This document shows positions 25,630 to 35,231 of a stretch of DNA of 64,000 nt, piece after piece. Numbering within the stretch: position 1 is the stretch's first letter; each line of letters begins with the position of its first letter. The notes under the pieces are model-generated. The model ran no database searches. It was given only the letters and a program-made list of their open reading frames with translations, and had not been told where the DNA came from. The stretch is from assembly GCF_900104415.1 (NCBI RefSeq), contig NZ_FMXR01000005.1, positions 1 through 64,000 on the forward strand, in the 5' to 3' direction. This DNA comes from Eubacterium oxidoreducens (GTDB lineage Bacteria > Bacillota > Clostridia > Lachnospirales > Lachnospiraceae). Made by a program: the position numbers and the translations under genes.

Positions 25630-26223
25630 ATGAGCAGAAGAGTTATTACAATCAGCAGGGAGTATGCATCCGGTGGACATACGATAGCGAAGATTTTGTC
25701 ACAGGAGCTTGGAATCCCATTTTATGACACGCAGATTATAGATGAGGTTGTAAAGAAAACAGGTCTTGATAAAGAAATTGTGGAAAATGCAGAAAAGCAG
25801 GTGACGAGCAGCTTTTTGTTCAATCTGGTTATGGGTATGGGCGCGCAGAACAATTATTATGAGAAGATCTATAAGGCGCAGAAAGATTTTGTTTATGCGA
25901 AGCTAAATGAAGGCCCTTGTATCTTCGTTGGAAGAGCTGCGAATTTTATTCTGGGACAGGATGTGGAGCAGCTTCGGGTGTTTATTTATTCAACACTGGA
26001 TAAAAGAGTAGAATATGCAATTAAGCATTATAAATTATCAAAGGAGAAGGCGCAGGAAACCATTATTCGGTCGGATAGGGACAGAGCATTGCAAAGCAAG
26101 AACTATTACGACAAGGTCTGGGGCGCAAGAGCCAATTATGATGTAATGCTTAATTCCGGAGAGCTTGGTGTGGAAGGATGTGTGAAGATCTTAGCTAGAA
26201 TCTTTAGAGATGGTGAGATCTAG
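25630..26223 (+). CDS. Cytidylate-kinase-like P-loop protein
   Basis: 197 residues. VITISREYASGGHTIAKILS is the P-loop region typical of the cytidylate-kinase-like family, followed by GIPFYDTQIIDEVVKKTGL, GPCIFVGRAANFIL and RDRALQSKNYYDKVWG. This family is common in Clostridia and Bacteroidia as free-standing proteins distinct from the housekeeping Cmk; the substrate is not established. It sits 51 bases after the EAL-HDOD gene with an AGGAGG site and may share its transcript. A terminator follows. Confidence 0.85.
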   Translation: MSRRVITISREYASGGHTIAKILSQELGIPFYDTQIIDEVVKKTGLDKEIVENAEKQVTSSFLFNLVMGMGAQNNYYEKIYKAQKDFVYAKLNEGPCIFVGRAANFILGQDVEQLRVFIYSTLDKRVEYAIKHYKLSKEKAQETIIRSDRDRALQSKNYYDKVWGARANYDVMLNSGELGVEGCVKILARIFRDGEI

Positions 26224-26255
26224 AAGGCATCAGGTTGAAGGATTATAGAGTCGAT

Positions 26256-26298
26256 AGGAATCATGTGCGGATGAGAATGCGTATGTGATTCCTTTTTT
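26256..26298 (+). terminator. Terminator before glpK
   Basis: AGGAATCA (26256-26263) pairs with TGATTCCT (26286-26293), then TTTTT. Confidence 0.75.
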
Positions 26299-26352
26299 GC
26301 GAGCGAGTCTTGACCAAAAAGCGGCTGAAACACTATATATATTTTTAAATTT

Positions 26353-26361
26353 TGGTATAAT
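26353..26361 (+). promoter_or_regulatory. Extended -10 promoter of glpK
   Basis: TGG-TATAAT (-10 at 26356-26361) lies about 27 bases before the ATG. The -35 region is only AT-rich; a TTGACC at 26310 with a TATATA may form a second promoter. Confidence 0.45.
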
Positions 26362-26387
26362 AAGAATAGTGCAAAAGGAGAGGATTC

Positions 26388-27890
26388 ATGAAGAAGTATA
26401 TTATGGCCCTTGATCAGGGAACGACAAGCTCAAGATGTATCTTGTTTGATAAACAAGGAACCATTGTTAGTATGGCGCAGAAAGAATTTAAACAATATTA
26501 TCCGAAGCCGGGCTGGGTAGAACATGATGCTATGGAAATCTGGTCTTCGCAGCTGGCAGTTGCGGTAGAGGCAGTGGAAAAGGTAGGGTTGTCAGGAACG
26601 GATATTGCGGCCATCGGAATTACCAATCAGCGGGAGACCACGATTGTCTGGGATAAGGAAACCGGTCTGCCGGTTTGTCATGCAATTGTCTGGCAGTGCC
26701 GAAGAACTGCGGATATCATCGAACAGATGAAGGCGGATGGTCTTGAGGAATATGTGCAAAAGACAACCGGTTTGTTGGCGGATGCGTATTTTTCAGCATC
26801 TAAAGTAAATTGGATTTTGGAACATGTTCCGGGAGCAAGACAAAAAGCGCAAAAAGGCCAGCTTTTATTTGGTACAATCGATACCTGGCTAATCTGGAAA
26901 CTGACCGATGGAAAGTCGCATGTGACAGATTATACCAACGCTTCTAGAACGATGATGTTTGATATTCATAAGCTAGACTGGGATCAGCGTATCTTGGAGT
27001 ATTTTGATATTCCGCGCAGCATGCTTCCGAAGGTGTTACCATCAAGCAGCGAATTCGGGCACACCAGCATCAGCGCATTTGGAGATGCGATTCCAATCAC
27101 CGGAGTTGCCGGTGATCAGCAAAGTGCGTTATTTGGACAGATGTGTGTGCAACCCGGAGATGTGAAAAATACATATGGGACAGGCTGTTTTTTACTTATG
27201 AATACCGGTGATCGGATAGTCAACTCTAAGAAAGGCTTGTTGACGACCATAGCGGCAGGCACGGAAACAAGACCGCAGTATGCTTTAGAAGGAAGTATCT
27301 TTGTGGGTGGCGCCGCAGTTCAGTGGTTGCGGGACGAGATGCGAATGATTAAGACCTCTGCCCAATCCGAAGAATATGCCAGGGAAGTGGAAGATACCGG
27401 AGGCGTCTACATTGTGCCGGCATTTACAGGGCTTGGTGCGCCGTATTGGGATCCTTACGCCAAAGGCAGTGCATTTGGTATTACAAGAGGATGCAAAAAA
27501 GAACATTTTATTCGAGCTACACTAGAGTCTATTGCCTATCAGGTGCATGATATTCTAGAAGTGATGGAAGAAGAATCGCAAGAGAAGATCACAGCTTTGA
27601 AGGTAGATGGCGGAGCATCCAAGAATGACTTTTTGATGCAATTTCAGTCAGATCTATTGGGCGTTAAGGTAGTAAGACCAAGCTGCGTAGAGACAACGGC
27701 TCTTGGTGCGGCATATCTTGCCGGAATGAAAGTGGGTTATTGGAAAGATATTCAAGATATACAAGACAATTGGAAATTGGACCGGGAATTTACACAGGTC
27801 ATGGAACCGGATGCTGTAAAGCAGTTGTTAAAGGGATGGAAAAATGCGGTTCATATGGCACTTGAATGGTCGAAATTAAGTAGGGAATAA
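26388..27890 (+). CDS. glpK: Glycerol kinase
   Basis: 500 residues, the normal length. FGGY-kinase marks are complete: [43 protein letters not shown], and the ATP-site stretch [15 protein letters not shown], then [13 protein letters not shown]. It makes glycerol-3-phosphate from glycerol in the cytoplasm. GlpK in Firmicutes is often activated by PTS phosphorylation on a histidine, and a PTS enzyme I gene lies 2.4 kb downstream in the same run. No glpF or glpD is nearby. A strong AAAGGAGAGG ribosome site precedes the ATG. Confidence 0.96.
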   Translation: MKKYIMALDQGTTSSRCILFDKQGTIVSMAQKEFKQYYPKPGWVEHDAMEIWSSQLAVAVEAVEKVGLSGTDIAAIGITNQRETTIVWDKETGLPVCHAIVWQCRRTADIIEQMKADGLEEYVQKTTGLLADAYFSASKVNWILEHVPGARQKAQKGQLLFGTIDTWLIWKLTDGKSHVTDYTNASRTMMFDIHKLDWDQRILEYFDIPRSMLPKVLPSSSEFGHTSISAFGDAIPITGVAGDQQSALFGQMCVQPGDVKNTYGTGCFLLMNTGDRIVNSKKGLLTTIAAGTETRPQYALEGSIFVGGAAVQWLRDEMRMIKTSAQSEEYAREVEDTGGVYIVPAFTGLGAPYWDPYAKGSAFGITRGCKKEHFIRATLESIAYQVHDILEVMEEESQEKITALKVDGGASKNDFLMQFQSDLLGVKVVRPSCVETTALGAAYLAGMKVGYWKDIQDIQDNWKLDREFTQVMEPDAVKQLLKGWKNAVHMALEWSKLSRE

Positions 27891-27914
27891 TGGCAAAGGA
27901 GGACTATAGTTACC

Positions 27915-29147
27915 GTGGATTACAAAGAATTAGCAAGAGAAGTAAAAAGTGCAAGTATTATGCTTGGAAGTGCACCTGAAAAACTGCGCAATGAGGCATT
28001 AGAGGCAATTGCGGCTGCACTAGAAGAAAAGAAAGAAGCAATATTTGCAGAAAATAAAAAGGATCTGGAGGCAGGAAGCAATCTGGCAAAACCGATTCTT
28101 GGCAGATTAAAGTTTGATGAACATAAACTTGAGGATGTAACTGCCGGAATTAGAGGACTTATGGAACTTGAAGATCCAAGCGGAAAAGTACTGATGGAAA
28201 GAGATCTTGACGAGGGCCTTCATTTGGTACGCGTGACCTGTCCGATTGGCGTGATTGGTGTTATTTTTGAATCAAGACCGGATGCGCTTGTACAGATTTC
28301 TTCGCTATGTATCAAGAGTGGAAATGGTGCGATTTTAAAGGGTGGATCAGAAGCAAAGCATACGAATAAGATACTCTTTGATACGATTTATGAGGCCGCA
28401 GTCAAGGCCGGACTGCCGGAGCATTTTGCTGCACTGATAGAAGATAGAACGGCCATTGATGAACTAATTACATGTACAGAGTCGATTGATCTATTGATTC
28501 CAAGAGGCTCTAATGCATTTGTTCAACATATCATGAACAATTCTGACATACCGGTTATGGGACATGCAGATGGAATCTGTCATATCTATGTGGATAAAGA
28601 GGCGGATCTTAACAAGGCAATTAAGCTGATTGTGGACTCTAAGACACAGTATGTGGCAGCTTGCAATACGGCGGAGACGCTTTTACTGCATAAAGAGATT
28701 GCTAAGGAAGTTATGGAGAGACTGCCGGGAGCCGGAGAGATTGAAGTGGAATATATTCCGGCTCAAAGTGAGGCTGATTATAGAGAGTATCTGGATTATA
28801 AGATGACGGTAAAGGTGGTAGAAGATGAAATGGAAGCCATCCGCCACATCAATCGTTATGGTTCTCATCATACAGATGCGATTATTACAGAAAATCAGCA
28901 GGCAGCAGATCTCTTTCAGAATTTGGTGGATTCGGCCGGCGTTTATCATAACGCATCGACTCGATTTGCAGATGGATTCCGTTATGGATTCGGAGCAGAA
29001 GTGGGAATTAGTACCGGTAAGATGCCGCCAAGAGGACCGGTCGGTTTAGATGGGCTTGTGACATACAAATATAAATTAAAAGGAAATGGACATATCGTGG
29101 CAGATTATGCGTCCGGAAAGAAAAGTTTTCATTTTAAAGATAAGTAG
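27915..29147 (+). CDS. proA: Glutamate-5-semialdehyde dehydrogenase (gamma-glutamyl phosphate reductase)
   Basis: 410 residues from GTG 27915 with AAAGGAGGA at a long spacing. ProA marks: CPIGVIGVIFESRPDALVQI, LKGGSEAKHTNK, and the catalytic Cys in QYVAACNTAETLL. It makes glutamate semialdehyde from gamma-glutamyl phosphate, the second step to proline. Its usual partner proB is not in the window. It sits 24 bases after glpK and 8 before the aldo-keto reductase gene, so it is probably co-transcribed with them. Confidence 0.96.
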   Translation: MDYKELAREVKSASIMLGSAPEKLRNEALEAIAAALEEKKEAIFAENKKDLEAGSNLAKPILGRLKFDEHKLEDVTAGIRGLMELEDPSGKVLMERDLDEGLHLVRVTCPIGVIGVIFESRPDALVQISSLCIKSGNGAILKGGSEAKHTNKILFDTIYEAAVKAGLPEHFAALIEDRTAIDELITCTESIDLLIPRGSNAFVQHIMNNSDIPVMGHADGICHIYVDKEADLNKAIKLIVDSKTQYVAACNTAETLLLHKEIAKEVMERLPGAGEIEVEYIPAQSEADYREYLDYKMTVKVVEDEMEAIRHINRYGSHHTDAIITENQQAADLFQNLVDSAGVYHNASTRFADGFRYGFGAEVGISTGKMPPRGPVGLDGLVTYKYKLKGNGHIVADYASGKKSFHFKDK

Positions 29148-29155
29148 GTGAAACG

Positions 29156-30322
29156 ATGCAGTACAGAGTGAATCCGAAAAATGGAGATAGACTTTCGCAA
29201 CTGGGTCTTGGTTGTATGAGATTTCCGAAGTCGGAAGAAGAAACAAGAAAAATGATTGTGCAGGCAGTTAAAGATGGTGTCAATTATTTTGATACGGCAT
29301 ATATTTATTCAGGTTCGGAAGAGACGCTTGGGAAAATCGTGAAAGAAGAAGGGCTTCGGGATAAAATCTTTATCGCAACGAAGCTACCGCCCTATCTGGT
29401 GAAAAAGCCGGAAGATTTGGACAAAATATTTCATACGCAGTTAGAACGCCTGCAGACAGACTATATAGACTATTATTTCATGCACATGCTGACAGACGAA
29501 CTGACCTGGGAAAGACTAAAAGGTCTTGGCATCTGTGAATGGATTGCCCAAAAGAAAGAAAGCGGTCAGATTCGCAATATTGGATTTTCCTATCATGGCG
29601 GAAAAGAAGAATTTATTAAAATTATAGATGCTTATGACTGGGAGTTTTGTATGATTCAATACAATTATTTTGATGAGCATAAGCAGGCGGGAAGAAGCGG
29701 CCTTGAGTATGCGCACGCAAAAGGTCTTCCGGTGATGATTATGGAACCGCTTCGAGGTGGTAAGCTTGTGACAAAGCTTCCGCAGAAGGTCTATGAGACT
29801 TTTCGCGAGGCGGATGCGAATCGTTCGCCGGCAGAGTGGGCGCTTCGCTGGGTTTGGAATCATAAAGAAGTTACCGTGGTATTATCCGGCATGAACAGTA
29901 TGCAGATGCTAGAGGAAAATGTTTATACGGCATCGCAGGCCAAGGCCGGTCAGATGAGTAAAGAAGAACTGGCTTTGTTTCGAAAAGTCAGTGATATTCT
30001 AGATCGAAGCATCAAAGTGGCCTGCACTGCATGTGGGTATTGTATGCCCTGTCCGAGGGGCGTTGATATTCCGACCTGTTTTGCGGTATACAATGATATG
30101 TCGGTAGAAGGAAAATGGGCATCTGTAAAAAATTATTTGATGCAAACGAGTATAAAAAAGGAGCCGCATAATGCGTCGCTTTGCGTGGATTGTGGAAAAT
30201 GCGAGCAGCACTGTCCGCAAAACATTGAGATTCGAAAGGAACTTAAAAATGTAAAAAGGGCACTGGAAGGTATTTATTACAAACCGGCCAGAGTGCTGAT
30301 CAAGAAATTTTTTAAGTTTTAA
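29156..30322 (+). CDS. Aldo/keto reductase with C-terminal 4Fe-4S domain
   Basis: 388 residues. The N-terminal TIM barrel has the AKR catalytic set: DTAYIYSGSE (Asp and Tyr), IATKLPP (Lys) and YYFMHML (His). The C-terminal 80 residues hold two cysteine clusters, CTACGYCMPCPRGV and CVDCGKCEQHCPQ, for 4Fe-4S centres. Members of this clostridial family probably reduce aldehydes or ketones using NADPH or ferredoxin. It lies in the glpK-proA run, 15 bases before ptsI. The substrate is unknown. Confidence 0.9.
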   Translation: MQYRVNPKNGDRLSQLGLGCMRFPKSEEETRKMIVQAVKDGVNYFDTAYIYSGSEETLGKIVKEEGLRDKIFIATKLPPYLVKKPEDLDKIFHTQLERLQTDYIDYYFMHMLTDELTWERLKGLGICEWIAQKKESGQIRNIGFSYHGGKEEFIKIIDAYDWEFCMIQYNYFDEHKQAGRSGLEYAHAKGLPVMIMEPLRGGKLVTKLPQKVYETFREADANRSPAEWALRWVWNHKEVTVVLSGMNSMQMLEENVYTASQAKAGQMSKEELALFRKVSDILDRSIKVACTACGYCMPCPRGVDIPTCFAVYNDMSVEGKWASVKNYLMQTSIKKEPHNASLCVDCGKCEQHCPQNIEIRKELKNVKRALEGIYYKPARVLIKKFFKF

Positions 30323-30337
30323 CAATAGGAGTAAGCT

Positions 30338-32113
30338 ATGAAAACGAAGGGAGTCGGCGCGTCTGCCGGCATAGGAATCGGAAAAGTAGTTAAGATACAT
30401 ACAAGTAAGCCGGATTTGTCAACGATTGTGGTGGAATCTGAGCGGGAAGAACTTGCAAGATTTGAAAAAGGCTCGAAGAAATTTATTCAAAAGATGCAGC
30501 ATCTATCTGCCAAGACAGAAAAAAAGCTTGGCAAAGAGCATGCTGCTATCTTTGATTCTCAGATTATGCTTTTGAAGGATGAAGAGCTGCAGGAAAAAGT
30601 AAGAGAAGCAATTGCCAAAGGCAGTAGTGCATCGCAGGCGGTGTATGATGTGACGCAGTATTATGCGCAAAAACTTGCCAAGGTAGACAATCCCTTTATC
30701 CGTCAGAGGGCAGCAGATGCATTGGAATTGCAAGAAGGCATGATAAAAATCCTATTTGGAATGCAGGATACGTCAGGCCTTAAGCAGACAGAACCGACAA
30801 TTTTGGTTTTGGACGAATTGACTCCGACGATAGCAGCGCAGCTGGATACGACCTATATTGTCGGAATTGTCACCGAAAAGGGCGGATTTTATGGTCATGC
30901 GCTGATTCTGGCAAGACAGATGGCTGTGCCGGTGATTTTTGGTAAGAAAAATGCCATGAGCGTGATTCCGGATGGAAGCTTGCTTGCAATTGATGGAATC
31001 AGCGGAGAGTTAGAATGGAATCCGCCGAAAAAGGCACTTGCAAGATGGAGAGAAAAGGAACAAGATTGGCTGCGGCATCAGGACCTTCTTTCTTCATTTC
31101 GGACGAAACCATCGGTAGGACGGGATGGAAGATCCTACCAGATTATGGCAAATATCAATAGTGTGGAAGAAGCCGGTATGGCAGCAGAGATAGGCGCGGA
31201 TGGGATTGGCCTGTTTCGAACCGAGTTTTTGTTTTTGGAAAGGACGAAGATACCATCGGAGGAAGAGCAGTTTCAAGCCTATCTACAGGTATCGGAGCTT
31301 ATGAAAGATAAGCCGGTAACCATTCGCACCTTAGATGTAGGAGGAGATAAACCAATTTCGTATCTGCATCTGCCGGTGGAAGCGAATCCATATCTGGGAT
31401 ATCGGGCGATTCGTTATGGACTAGAGCATCCGGGCGAGTTTAAGATACAACTTCGGGCTATTTTAAGAGCCGGTGCACAACACCGCAATCTTTCCATCAT
31501 GATTCCGTTTATTACGAGTGTGGAAGAAGTAAGAAAGACCAAGGAACTTGTGGAAGAATGCAAAAAGGAGCTAAGGGAGCAAGGGATTGCCTTTGATGAG
31601 AATTGTCGTTTGGGGATTATGATTGAGACTCCATCAGCAGCACTTATGGCAAGAGAGCTGGCGCAAGAAGTTAGTTTCTTTAGCATAGGAACCAATGATT
31701 TGACGCAGTATGTCTTATCCTGTGATCGCTCAAATGCCAGTGTTGCGGGAATTTATTCCGCATTCCAGCCGGCTGTCCTAAGAGCGATTGGGATGACGAT
31801 TGAGGCGGCAAATGAAGCAGGAATTGAAGTATCTATGTGTGGGGAAGCAGCTGCAAGTGCGCCGATGATTGCAATCCTGTCAGGCTGGGGGCTGACCAGG
31901 CTCAGCGTCGGTCTTAACAGTGTCTGGTATGTGCGGGAACGCGTGACAAATGTGACAAAAGAAGAGGGGCAGCAATTGGCGCGCAAGGTATCTGTTGCAA
32001 GGACGCATCAGGAAGTTATGGATATTGTAAAAAATAAGAAAAGTACTATGATATTGGATAAAACAGAACAAAACAAAGAAAACGAGGAGAATGGATATGT
32101 GGAAAATCTATGA
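30338..32113 (+). CDS. ptsI: PEP-dependent phosphotransferase enzyme I (variant active-site loop)
   Basis: 591 residues, the normal length of about 570-590. The C-terminal PEP-binding barrel is standard: GADGIGLFRTEFLFLER, FSIGTNDLTQYVLSCDRSN and MCGEAAAS with the key cysteine. The phosphohistidine loop reads GGFYGHALILAR where most enzymes have GGRTSHxxIxAR; the histidine is kept but the Arg-Thr-Ser before it is replaced. No HPr gene is adjacent. It may be the cell's general enzyme I or a specialised paralogue that feeds a regulatory phosphorelay. The last bases overlap the next gene. Confidence 0.88.
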   Translation: MKTKGVGASAGIGIGKVVKIHTSKPDLSTIVVESEREELARFEKGSKKFIQKMQHLSAKTEKKLGKEHAAIFDSQIMLLKDEELQEKVREAIAKGSSASQAVYDVTQYYAQKLAKVDNPFIRQRAADALELQEGMIKILFGMQDTSGLKQTEPTILVLDELTPTIAAQLDTTYIVGIVTEKGGFYGHALILARQMAVPVIFGKKNAMSVIPDGSLLAIDGISGELEWNPPKKALARWREKEQDWLRHQDLLSSFRTKPSVGRDGRSYQIMANINSVEEAGMAAEIGADGIGLFRTEFLFLERTKIPSEEEQFQAYLQVSELMKDKPVTIRTLDVGGDKPISYLHLPVEANPYLGYRAIRYGLEHPGEFKIQLRAILRAGAQHRNLSIMIPFITSVEEVRKTKELVEECKKELREQGIAFDENCRLGIMIETPSAALMARELAQEVSFFSIGTNDLTQYVLSCDRSNASVAGIYSAFQPAVLRAIGMTIEAANEAGIEVSMCGEAAASAPMIAILSGWGLTRLSVGLNSVWYVRERVTNVTKEEGQQLARKVSVARTHQEVMDIVKNKKSTMILDKTEQNKENEENGYVENL

Positions 32114-32876
32114 TGAACTGATTGCGGGAATAAAAGAAGATATTGTAGTAGAAGATTATGTATATGGTGGTCATTTTTCGATGATTCGCGCAGGTGAATA
32201 TAATGGAGTGGCACATTCCTTTGGAAATCCGACACGACCATGGATGTATAGCTGCGAATTGAGGGGGCGTACGTTAAAAGATGTAGCAAGAGGCGTAAAA
32301 AGCTGGAATCTGGAAGAAGCTACAATGGGTATGTGTGCAATTAATGCATATTACAATTCAAGGGAACATATAACAAAGCTGGGACTGGATTATTTTACAA
32401 ATGGAGAAAGTTGTAAGCAGGCACGAGAGAAGAATGATCCATTTAATAATCCGGAAGAGGCTATGAAAGGCAAATATGTTGCGGTGATTGGACATTTTCC
32501 ACATATTGAAGAGCAACTGAAGGCTATTTGCGACCTGCATGTGTTAGAGCTTTCGCCAAGAGCCGGTGATTATCCGGCAAGTGCGTGCGAGGATTTGATT
32601 CCAAAGGCAGATTATGTATTTGCAACCGGAATGACTTTTGGAAATAAGACAATTCCTCGTCTTTTAGAACTTAGGAAAAAAGATGCGAAGTTCTCAATTG
32701 TAGGCCCATCCGGTCCGATTACTCCGGTGCTGTTTGATCATGGAGTAACCAGAATTTCAAGTTATGTAGTAACGGATCCCGAATTTGTATTTGATGTGAT
32801 TAAGAATAATAAACGCGGCATGTTTAGCGGCGGTAAGATGATAGAGTATGATATTACGGAAAGGAATGATAAATAA
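32097..32876 (+). CDS. DUF364/DUF4213 putative heavy-metal-chelation protein
   Basis: 259 residues from ATG 32097; the in-frame ATG at 32091 is too close to GAGGAG (32084-32089). The N-terminal DUF4213 enolase-like part is followed by a Rossmann-like DUF364 domain: YVAVIGHFPHIEEQL, LELSPRAGDYPASACEDLIP, ATGMTFGNKTIPRLLEL and IVGPSGPITPVLFDHG. The family is predicted to bind a metal or metal cofactor; no reaction is proved to my knowledge. It overlaps ptsI at its start, and its TAA shares a base with the nitroreductase ATG. Confidence 0.8.
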   Translation: MWKIYDELIAGIKEDIVVEDYVYGGHFSMIRAGEYNGVAHSFGNPTRPWMYSCELRGRTLKDVARGVKSWNLEEATMGMCAINAYYNSREHITKLGLDYFTNGESCKQAREKNDPFNNPEEAMKGKYVAVIGHFPHIEEQLKAICDLHVLELSPRAGDYPASACEDLIPKADYVFATGMTFGNKTIPRLLELRKKDAKFSIVGPSGPITPVLFDHGVTRISSYVVTDPEFVFDVIKNNKRGMFSGGKMIEYDITERNDK

Positions 32877-33415
32877 TGGAGTTTCAGAAAGTGGCACAAA
32901 CAAGGAGAAGTATTCGAAAATATGATGCTTCTAAGCATGTAACAAAGGAGCAGATCGAGCAGATGATACAGGCTGCGATTTATGCACCATCCTGGAAAAA
33001 CGCACAGACAGCGCGTTATTATGTGGCAATGTCACAGGAGGCGATGGAGGATGTAAAGGCGGCGCTTCCGGATTTTAATGTCAAAAGTATTGAAGGCGCT
33101 GGTGCAATTGTGGTTGCTTCTTTTGTAAAGAATCGTTCCGGTTATGAAAGAGATGGTGCAGCTACGACAGAGTTAGATCACAATGAATGGGGCGCTTATG
33201 ATCTGGGAATGCATAACGAAAATCTTATTTTAAAAGCAACAGATTTGGGGCTTGGAACTCTTGTTATGGGAATTCGAGATGTGAAAAAACTGCATGAGGT
33301 ATTGTCTATACCGGAAGATGAAATTGTTATGAGCGTTATTGCAGTTGGACATGCAGGGGTAGATGCGCAGATGCCAAAGCGTAAAAGCGTGGATGAAATT
33401 GCAAAATTTTATTAA
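32876..33415 (+). CDS. Nitroreductase-family flavoprotein
   Basis: 179 residues. The FMN-site start QTRRSIRKYDASKHVTKEQI and APSWKNAQTARYYV, then LGLGTLVMGIRD and VIAVGHAGVDAQMPKRKS, are standard for short one-domain nitroreductases. They reduce nitro compounds, quinones or flavins with NAD(P)H. Start overlaps the stop of the DUF364 gene by one base, so the pair is translated together. The substrate is unknown. Confidence 0.9.
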   Translation: MEFQKVAQTRRSIRKYDASKHVTKEQIEQMIQAAIYAPSWKNAQTARYYVAMSQEAMEDVKAALPDFNVKSIEGAGAIVVASFVKNRSGYERDGAATTELDHNEWGAYDLGMHNENLILKATDLGLGTLVMGIRDVKKLHEVLSIPEDEIVMSVIAVGHAGVDAQMPKRKSVDEIAKFY

Positions 33416-33426
33416 GAGGAATACTT

Positions 33427-34593
33427 ATGGAGAAGTTTAATTATTCGATTCCGACAAGAGTATATTTTGGAAAGGGACAGCTTGCACATCTTTCTGAATT
33501 AAAGAATTATGGAAATAAAGTGCTGCTTGTTTATGGCGGCGGAAGTATTAAAAGGTCAGGGCTTTACGATGATGTGCTTGCAATCATGAAAGAGCATAAG
33601 ATTAAGGTGCAGGAGTTGTCGGGAGTAGAACCGAATCCGCATATTGATACGGTAAGACGCGGCGTTTCTATCTGTAAGAGTCAGGGTGTTGATATGGTGC
33701 TTGCAGTGGGAGGCGGTTCTACAATTGACTGTGCCAAGGTTGTGGCAGCCGGCGCGTGTTATGATCAGGATGCCTGGGATCTTGTTATAGATTCTGAAAA
33801 GATTACGAAGACACTTCCGATCTTTACGGTTTTGACACTTTCGGCAACCGGATCGGAGATGGATCGGGTTGCGGTTATTTCGGATCCGTCGATTCCGGAT
33901 AAAGTTGGAACACATGCGGATGGACTGTTCCCAACAATGTCAATCTTAGATCCAACGTATACATATTCCGTTTCGGCGCGTCAGACGGCAGCAGGAACGG
34001 CGGATATGATGAGCCATACGATGGAAAACTATTTCACGAATGTGCCGGCCGCAGATGTGCAGGCAGGATTTTGCGAATCCATTTTAAAAACCTGTATAAA
34101 ATACGGTCCGATTGCAATTGCAAACCCAAAGGATTATGATGCCAGAGCGAATCTTATGTGGTGCGGTTCGCTCGCCATCAATGGAATCTTAAGTTATGGA
34201 GCCCCGGTGAAATGGTGCGTGCATCCAATGGAACATGAATTGTCGGCATATTATGATGTGACACATGGGGAAGGCCTTGCTGTATTGACTCCGGTATGGA
34301 TGGAATATGTTCTAGACCATTATGCTCCGGCGAAGAAGAAATTGGCACAATTTGGAAGAAATGTCTGGGGAATTGTAAATCAGGATGATGCTATAGCTGC
34401 AAGAGAGGCCATTGAGAAATTGAAAGAATTTTTCTTTGAGACGCTAAGGCTTCCGAAGAATCTTAGAGAACTCGGAATAGAGGATAAGAGTAAGATTGAG
34501 GCAATGGCTGAGCGGGCAGCAAAAGGATGTCAGGGTGCCTTTATGGAACTGACAAAGGAAGATGTTAAGACCATCTTAGAAAGGGCATTTTAA
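33427..34593 (+). CDS. Iron-containing alcohol dehydrogenase (BdhA/YqhD-like)
   Basis: 388 residues. The NAD(P)-binding part has VLLVYGGGSIKRSG and LAVGGGSTIDCAKVVA. Metal ligands lie in TADMMSHTMENYF (Asp and His), and in WCVHPMEHELSAYYDVTHGEG (His residues). It fits butanol/aldehyde dehydrogenases of about 385-390 residues. It would reduce aldehydes made in fermentation, possibly with the upstream aldo-keto reductase and nitroreductase. It starts 11 bases after the nitroreductase gene. Confidence 0.93.
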   Translation: MEKFNYSIPTRVYFGKGQLAHLSELKNYGNKVLLVYGGGSIKRSGLYDDVLAIMKEHKIKVQELSGVEPNPHIDTVRRGVSICKSQGVDMVLAVGGGSTIDCAKVVAAGACYDQDAWDLVIDSEKITKTLPIFTVLTLSATGSEMDRVAVISDPSIPDKVGTHADGLFPTMSILDPTYTYSVSARQTAAGTADMMSHTMENYFTNVPAADVQAGFCESILKTCIKYGPIAIANPKDYDARANLMWCGSLAINGILSYGAPVKWCVHPMEHELSAYYDVTHGEGLAVLTPVWMEYVLDHYAPAKKKLAQFGRNVWGIVNQDDAIAAREAIEKLKEFFFETLRLPKNLRELGIEDKSKIEAMAERAAKGCQGAFMELTKEDVKTILERAF

Positions 34594-34596
34594 CGG

Positions 34597-35202
34597 ATGA
34601 AGTATTATATTTCCGATACGCATTTCTTTCCAAGAAGGCATACCATGGAAAAAGATGGCAGACCATTTGCTGATGCCGATGAGATGCATACCTATATGAT
34701 TCGCAAGTGGAATGACAAGGTTTCGCAAGAGGATGAAGTATATATCATAGGGGATTTCTCCATGGGGGATGCAAAGCAGACCTGTGAACTTGCAAGGATG
34801 CTTCATGGAAGAAAGACGCTGCTGATAGGAAATCATGATCGCTATATTGAAGAAGAACAATTTGATCCATCTTGTTTTGAAGAAATCTGTTCGTATAAAG
34901 AGATTCGCGATCAGGATCGTAAGGTGATATTGTGTCATTATCCGGTCTTGTTTTATCATGGACAATACAAAGTGGATCAGGATGGGAATTATACGACATA
35001 TATGCTATATGGTCATGTACATAATACACCGGATGCACAATTAATGAATCACTTTCAAGATGAGATTCGAAGTGAAATCAAATATATAAAATATACAAAG
35101 ACATATCAGCATACACCTTGTCAGATGATAAATTGCTTTTGTATGTTTAGCGATTATCATCCGCTGAGTCTAGATGAATGGATCAAAAAAACGACTGACT
35201 AA
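34597..35202 (+). CDS. Metallophosphoesterase
   Basis: 201 residues. All calcineurin-type metal motifs are present: YISDTHFF, VYIIGDFSMGD, LLIGNHDRY, ILCHYPVLFY and LYGHVHNTP. The compact size and single domain fit the YfcE/phage-lambda-phosphatase-like group found in many Firmicutes. The substrate is unknown. It starts three bases after the alcohol dehydrogenase stop and ends inside the terminator hairpin, closing the long glpK run. Confidence 0.9.
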   Translation: MKYYISDTHFFPRRHTMEKDGRPFADADEMHTYMIRKWNDKVSQEDEVYIIGDFSMGDAKQTCELARMLHGRKTLLIGNHDRYIEEEQFDPSCFEEICSYKEIRDQDRKVILCHYPVLFYHGQYKVDQDGNYTTYMLYGHVHNTPDAQLMNHFQDEIRSEIKYIKYTKTYQHTPCQMINCFCMFSDYHPLSLDEWIKKTTD

Positions 35203-35217
35203 ATGCAGTCGTTTTTT
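35190..35217 (+). terminator. Terminator closing the glpK-metallophosphoesterase run
   Basis: AACGACTG (35190-35197) pairs with CAGTCGTT (35206-35213), then T's. The stop codon sits in the loop. Confidence 0.85.
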
Positions 35218-35231
35218 GTTTGGCCACGCTT

